NCBI RefSeq assembly: GCF_030812995.1 | Contig: NZ_JAUSTT010000003.1 | Location: 62,001-126,000, forward strand | Direction: 5' to 3' | Origin: Bacillus chungangensis | Lineage (GTDB): Bacteria > Bacillota > Bacilli > Bacillales > Bacillaceae_C | DNA length: 64,000 bases | Part shown: positions 59,636 through 64,000 of the stretch, in pieces | How the letters are laid out: the number at the start of each line of letters is the position of its first letter | Position numbering within the stretch: position 1 is the stretch's first letter | Position numbers and translations under genes: made by a program | Notes under the pieces: model-generated | Told to the model about the DNA's origin: nothing | The model's input: only the letters and a program-made list of their open reading frames with translations | Databases searched by the model: none

Positions 59636-60961
59636 TTAAATTGTGATAACTCCCATGAATAATGCCACTGCTATTAAAACGATGCTTAATCCCCACAACC
59701 ACAATAGCGAATAACGTATATGACGCCCCATTTCCAATCCAGCCAATCCTAGTGCTAGCCAAAGTGCTGGCGAAAACGGACTAACAAACGTTCCAACAAT
59801 ATTTCCTACAATTAATGAATACGCAGCAGATGTTGAGCTTACCCCGTAATTCGTAACAATTTGTTCGACGACTGGAAGCAGCGCAAAATAATAGGCATCC
59901 GTACTCAATACTAAATCAAATGGAACACCAAAGAATCCGATAATAAGATGTAAATAAGGGACAACAAAACCTGGTAATATCGTAACAAGATCGGTAGCTA
60001 AAGAATCTAGCATTCCTGTTCCCTCAAGAATTCCTAAAAATGAGCCGGCTGCAAGTATAATTGCTGCCATTAGAAGCGCATTTGGAGCATGTGCACGTAT
60101 TCGGTCCATTTGATCTTTTACGTTGGGATAATTGATTGGCAGAGCAATACTAACCCCAATCATAAAAATAAAGCCAGCTGGGATCATTCCCCAAACCAAA
60201 AACCCAATGACACTTAAAGCTAGCAATACGTTTAACCAAAACAGTTTTGGCCGAGCTAGTGAATGATCTTTTGAAAGTGAATCTTCTTCATTTTCTACAG
60301 CATCAAGTGCCACAGCAGCTTCAAAATTTTCAGATAAGTGGCGCTTTTGAATCCGGCGTTTCTCAAGAAATCCTAAAAAGACTGCTAAACCAATTAAGAG
60401 TACTAAACCAATAATTTGAATTGGAATAAGGGGTCTCCATAACTCAGTGGGATCTATCTTTAATACAGCAGATGTACGCCCTAACGGCCCACCCCATGGA
60501 ACCATATTCATGATACTCGCACTTGCCCCAACTAATAAAAGAAGCAAGTAAGCATTCATATGCAAGCGTTTATACAGAGGAAGCAATGCTGGGATCGTAA
60601 TCAAAAAGGTTGAAGCGCCTGATCCATCTAAGTGAGCAATAGCCGCAATGATGACGGTTCCAACTGTTACAGCAATAATATTTCCTCGAGAAATTGCAAT
60701 CATTTTATTAATTAAAGGATCAAAAAGTCCTGTATCTTGCATAATCCCAAAAAATAAGATGGCAAAAATAAACATAATCACAACATTCATAACCGAAGCA
60801 ATCCCGTCCTGGAAAAAGACGCCTATTTCTTCGATGCCAAATCCTGCCAAAAATGCACCAATGATCGGAATAAGGACTAGCCCCACAATCGGGGTAATTC
60901 TTCCACTAATAAGCAGCAATACAATTGCTAAAATCGTTACAAATCCAATAATACTAAGCAT
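59636..60961 (-). CDS. citM: Metal-citrate transporter, CitMHS family
   Basis: About 441 residues with around 11-12 membrane segments; AHLDGSGASTFLITIPALLP and SASIMNMVPWGGPLGRT are typical of the CitM/CitH group, which imports citrate complexed with Mg2+ or other divalent ions together with H+. The ATG at 60961 is used, with AAAGGAG 7 bases upstream; the open frame runs 11 codons further but lies before that site. The two-component genes just upstream resemble citS/citT, and a cre-like site sits in the leader, as in Bacillus subtilis. Confidence 0.9.
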   Translation of the reverse strand: MLSIIGFVTILAIVLLLISGRITPIVGLVLIPIIGAFLAGFGIEEIGVFFQDGIASVMNVVIMFIFAILFFGIMQDTGLFDPLINKMIAISRGNIIAVTVGTVIIAAIAHLDGSGASTFLITIPALLPLYKRLHMNAYLLLLLVGASASIMNMVPWGGPLGRTSAVLKIDPTELWRPLIPIQIIGLVLLIGLAVFLGFLEKRRIQKRHLSENFEAAVALDAVENEEDSLSKDHSLARPKLFWLNVLLALSVIGFLVWGMIPAGFIFMIGVSIALPINYPNVKDQMDRIRAHAPNALLMAAIILAAGSFLGILEGTGMLDSLATDLVTILPGFVVPYLHLIIGFFGVPFDLVLSTDAYYFALLPVVEQIVTNYGVSSTSAAYSLIVGNIVGTFVSPFSPALWLALGLAGLEMGRHIRYSLLWLWGLSIVLIAVALFMGVITI

Positions 60962-61040
60962 AAATATCTCCTTTCTCTTCCAAACCTGTTTCATGATGAA
61001 AAGGTAGCATATTTCATCATGAGCGGACGTAGCTAAAAAA

Positions 61041-61054
61041 TGAAAGCGTTCGCA
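61041..61054. promoter_or_regulatory. Candidate cre (CcpA) site before citM
   Basis: TGAAAGCGTTCGCA matches the cre consensus TGWAARCGYTWNCW at 13 of 14 positions by eye, about 80 bases before the citM start. It predicts carbon catabolite repression of citrate uptake. Confidence 0.7.
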
Positions 61055-61077
61055 TCATATTGTTTACAAAAAAACCC

Positions 61078-61126
61078 CTCTTCCCACAGTCTTGGCTTCT
61101 AAAAAATTTTAGCATCTGTGAAGAGA
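61078..61126 (-). terminator. Hairpin after the citST genes
   Basis: An imperfect hairpin (CTCTTC-CCACAG pairing with CTGTG-AAGAG) with an inner CTAAAA/TTTTAG stem lies between the response-regulator gene and citM and may separate the two transcripts. Confidence 0.5.
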
Positions 61127-61198
61127 AGGATAAAGTTTATTACTATAAATATACTATTAATCATTAAAACTAATTTTGTTCATTTTGTTCATGCTTTT

Positions 61199-61900
61199 TC
61201 ACAAATAGACGTATTGACGTTCTGGTCTGCCAACATCTCCATATTTAAGTTTAACTTTTACGACTTGAAGAGAGACTAAGTATTCTAAATAACGTCGAGC
61301 TGTAGAGCGGCTTGTTCCGATTTTTTTACTCAATTCAACCGCAGTGATTCCATTGTGATTATGCTGTTTCATTATATTTTTTATTTCCTCCAAGGTAATG
61401 CTGTCAATCCCTTTTGGCAATATGGCATGCGACATACTTTTGGCGGATGATAAGTCTTTCACTCCTGTAATGAGATCAATTTCTGCTTGCTCCATCTCTT
61501 TCTTTGAGGTAAGAAAATGATGCCGTTTTTTATAGTTGTTTAAAGTTTGTTCAAACCGGTTAAAATCAACTGGTTTAATAATGTAGTCAAAAATACCGCC
61601 TCGCAGTGTTTCTTCGATTGTAGATACTTCCTTAGCAGCAGTAACCATGATCATGTCAATATCATGGTAGTTTTTACGAATTTTCCAGAACAAATCCAGC
61701 CCTTCAATATCAGGTATATAGACATCTAGAAGGATAAGATTCGGGAGGTTTTTACTGCTTCTAAGATAATCCAGTGTTTCTTTTCCTGTTTTAACGATAT
61801 CAAGCACCGTAAAATCATCTATTTTCTCAACAAATTGACGATTAATTTCAGCGATCCGAAAATCGTCTTCCACAATTAATACTTGAAAATCTTTACTCAT
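61199..61900 (-). CDS. citT: Response regulator, CitT/DcuR-like
   Basis: 233 residues: a receiver domain (about 5-120) with Asp12-Asp13, phospho-acceptor Asp59 (LILLDVYIP) and Lys in IIKPVDF, and a C-terminal HTH (ITAVELSKKIGTSRSTARRY, LEYLVS) of the CitB/DcuR branch. It should activate the adjacent citrate transporter gene on phosphorylation by the neighbouring kinase. It starts 10 bases after the kinase stop with GAGGAG upstream. The symbol follows B. subtilis by context. Confidence 0.9.
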   Translation of the reverse strand: MSKDFQVLIVEDDFRIAEINRQFVEKIDDFTVLDIVKTGKETLDYLRSSKNLPNLILLDVYIPDIEGLDLFWKIRKNYHDIDMIMVTAAKEVSTIEETLRGGIFDYIIKPVDFNRFEQTLNNYKKRHHFLTSKKEMEQAEIDLITGVKDLSSAKSMSHAILPKGIDSITLEEIKNIMKQHNHNGITAVELSKKIGTSRSTARRYLEYLVSLQVVKVKLKYGDVGRPERQYVYL

Positions 61901-61910
61901 TTTATTCTCC

Positions 61911-63548
61911 TCAATCTTTCGGTATCGTTATCACAAAACATGCTCCTCCCAATTCGCTTTCTTCTAGTAAAATGGTACCGCCTATTTCAGAAATCATTTG
62001 GTTTGTTAATGCCAATCCGATGCCCCGATTTGAGCCCTCTTTCGTAGAAAATCCTTGAATAAATATTTTATTCGCATCTTCGCCTTTAATACCAGGGCCA
62101 GAATCTTCAATTTCGAAAATGACGTCGTCGCCAATGTCTGTAAAAAAGATATGAACCATTCGCTTTGGTTGTTTCCTATTTTTTGCTGCTTCAATAGCAT
62201 TCTCTATTAGATTGCCCAACACTGTTAGCAGTGCTTCCCTCTTAGCTCCTGAAAATCGATATGTAAGTTGACTATCAGGATGAATAGACATCTCTACTCT
62301 TAGCTCATTAGCTTGGTTTAATTTACCTAACAGTATAGCATTAATCATTGAATCTGGTATTCTTTCCATCAAAAAACGAATCCATTCTTGATGTATGTCA
62401 CTTTCCTTCCTAATAAAATCGATTGCTTCCTGTTTTTTATTTAACTGCAACAAACCTAGAATCGTGTAAAGTTTATTTGAAAACTCATGTGTTTGAGCTC
62501 TTAACGTATTTGCATATTGCTTAATTCGTGTTAATTCTTTTGTTAATCGTTCAATTTCTGTTTTATTTCGGAAGGTAGATACTGCCCCAACAATCGTATC
62601 ATCTTCATAGATTGGAACCTTATTTACAAGAACAATATTCTTTCCTAGAAGCATTTCTTTGTCATATTGACTTTTTCCATGTTCAAGAACTTCTGTTAAC
62701 GTGGAATGAGGAAGCAATTCTTTTATCGGCATCCCAACAAAGTTATTTTTAGGACATTCCCGATCGAAAAGAAGACGCTGTGCTGCAGCATTCATCATTG
62801 TAATAAAACCTCTCTTGTCTACAGCAATAAGCCCTTCATGTGTAGACTGTAATATCGTTTCTTTTTGCAGCAGCAAATGTGAAATTTCTTCCGGTTCTAA
62901 ACCAAAGAGTATTTTTTTAATATAATTCGCAATTAAGATCGCACCAAAAATGCCAATTCCGATAATGAGCAATAATACATACCATAACTCTTTATGATAG
63001 TTACTAATCATACTTTGTACATCATCAACTAAAAAACCGACAGAGACGATGCCTATAATATCGCCTTCGTCAGAGATGATTGGCACTTTCCCTCGTAAAG
63101 ACAGCCCTAACGAACCGACAGCTTTTGATACGTAAGATTCGCCGTGCTGTAGTGCTCGTTCATTGTCTCCCCCTACCATTCTTTTCCCAATTCTATTAGG
63201 TTTTAAGTGAGAATAGCGAATTTCTTCTGCATTACCTACAACAATATATTCAGCACCTGTCGCTTCCCTGATGGGAGCAACAAGCGGCTGAATAACAGTA
63301 GCAGGATCGTTTAATAAAAATGCTGCCTTCAGTTCTGGAATATTTGCTACACTTTGAGCAACATTTAAAGTTCTTTCACCTACCTGTTTTTCTAATGCAT
63401 CTTTAATAAAGTGTTGTAAAAAAAAACCTATAATCCCGAACATCCCAATGATCAATAGTCCCATAAGGGTAATCATCTTTAATTTTAAATTAAATGTTAC
63501 TTTTGGACGATATAAATGACTTATGTCGTCGTTGTGATACTGAATCAT
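61911..63548 (-). CDS. citS: Sensor histidine kinase, CitS/DcuS-like
   Basis: 545 residues: TM1 (about 25-50), an extracellular sCache-type sensor (about 51-185) with the SHLKPNRIGKRMVGGD stretch typical of carboxylate sensors, TM2 (about 187-210), a PAS domain (about 225-330), the dimerisation helix with the phospho-His in LRAQTHEFSNKLYTILGLLQ, and an HATPase domain with N box NLIENAIEAA and G box DSGPGI. Relatives sense citrate or C4-dicarboxylates; the neighbouring transporter favours citrate. The start is the ATG at 63548, behind a GGAGGAG at slightly long spacing. Confidence 0.92.
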   Translation of the reverse strand: MIQYHNDDISHLYRPKVTFNLKLKMITLMGLLIIGMFGIIGFFLQHFIKDALEKQVGERTLNVAQSVANIPELKAAFLLNDPATVIQPLVAPIREATGAEYIVVGNAEEIRYSHLKPNRIGKRMVGGDNERALQHGESYVSKAVGSLGLSLRGKVPIISDEGDIIGIVSVGFLVDDVQSMISNYHKELWYVLLLIIGIGIFGAILIANYIKKILFGLEPEEISHLLLQKETILQSTHEGLIAVDKRGFITMMNAAAQRLLFDRECPKNNFVGMPIKELLPHSTLTEVLEHGKSQYDKEMLLGKNIVLVNKVPIYEDDTIVGAVSTFRNKTEIERLTKELTRIKQYANTLRAQTHEFSNKLYTILGLLQLNKKQEAIDFIRKESDIHQEWIRFLMERIPDSMINAILLGKLNQANELRVEMSIHPDSQLTYRFSGAKREALLTVLGNLIENAIEAAKNRKQPKRMVHIFFTDIGDDVIFEIEDSGPGIKGEDANKIFIQGFSTKEGSNRGIGLALTNQMISEIGGTILLEESELGGACFVITIPKD

Positions 63549-64000
63549 AGCAAAAAAAGCTCCTCCTCTATAGATTGTTTCAGCAGCGGCTTATTGAAAG
63601 AAGCAAAGTGAAAGGTTATCCAATTTTCATTGTTGGGGAATTTGTCTAACATCGAACTCACGATAAAAAAAATGAAAAAATATACATTTTAGTTCGATAT
63701 TACTGTAGTGTATATTGACAATACACAACTGAAGATATACTAGTCAATAAGAGATAGTAATATTGAGATTTTTCTATCACTCTATGAAACGCTCATTACA
63801 AACTTCTTGAATCGACAGCACAGATTTTATTAGTTAAGGAAAAGGATAACGTTGGCAAAGTAAAATTACTTATACCCTCCAGTCTCTTACTACTAGATCA
63901 AAAGGTTATCGTATTTTTCTTCGTTGTTGTACATGTTGATGAAGGATGGATAAAAATAGGGAGAAACCTTTCCTGTTTTTGATTCGTAGAAACATTAGCC
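63549..64000. other. Upstream region of citS, no gene seen
   Basis: AT-rich DNA up to the right edge. No open frame with a ribosome binding site and no clear operator was found; it should contain the citS promoter. Confidence 0.4.

Overview
The window reads as chromosomal DNA of a low-GC, spore-former-type Bacillota of the Bacillaceae group. The basis is the AT-rich composition, strong GGAGG-type ribosome binding sites, frequent TTG/GTG starts, a Tyr T-box leader, LicT/BglG antitermination, CcpA-type cre sites, a CitS/CitT/CitM module and a YwaC-type small alarmone synthetase. I cannot name the species. Almost all genes are on the minus strand; the exceptions are an MBL-fold hydrolase, a GbsR-like regulator, the alarmone synthetase and an XRE/membrane-protein pair. 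I see no rRNA, tRNA or CRISPR array.

Region 1-14 kb is an accessory tyrosine-decarboxylation island. In the direction of transcription it runs tyrP (tyrosine/tyramine exchanger), tdcA (PLP-dependent tyrosine decarboxylase), pdxK (pyridoxal kinase), nhaC (Na+/H+ antiporter), yerC (TrpR-like regulator), a T-box-controlled tyrS, a decayed rolling-circle plasmid Rep gene, and a second, nearly identical tyrP cut by the left edge. Tyrosine uptake, decarboxylation, tyramine export, cofactor supply, pH/Na+ balance and a tyrosine sensor are thus side by side. The gene order differs from the tyrS-tdcA-tyrP-nhaC order known in enterococci and lactobacilli, and the Rep remnant and tyrP duplication point to acquisition and rearrangement.

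Region 14-31 kb holds a Nudix gene; a beta-glucoside PTS operon (licT, EIIBCA, 6-phospho-beta-glucosidase) with two RAT/terminator switches; a metal operon (HMA metallochaperone, P1B ATPase with CPG instead of CPC, FNR/FLP-like regulator) preceded by a palindrome at the position of a class II FNR site; an MBL hydrolase; an S9 peptidase divergent from a GbsR-like regulator across a near-perfect 36-bp palindrome; a SasA/YwaC-type (p)ppGpp synthetase; a second Nudix gene; and a DHA2-type MFS exporter.

Region 31-42 kb is one long urease unit, ureABC-EFGD followed without a break by a five-gene nickel/peptide-type ABC importer (nikABCDE-like). A small IS200/IS605-like non-autonomous element sits between ureC and ureE, and a second IS605-like end lies upstream of ureA.

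Region 42-64 kb holds a MATE exporter with its TetR regulator, an arylamine N-acetyltransferase, a cell-wall amidase, an XRE regulator with a membrane protein, a Bcr/CflA-type MFS exporter, a broken Tn554-type tnpC fragment, three near-identical chemoreceptors with a histidine phosphatase between the second and third, adenine deaminase, and a citrate transporter with its two-component system. I found no wholly unknown multi-gene system. The most notable items are the rearranged tyrosine-decarboxylase island, the FLP/FNR-controlled CPG-type ATPase operon and several mobile-element remnants.
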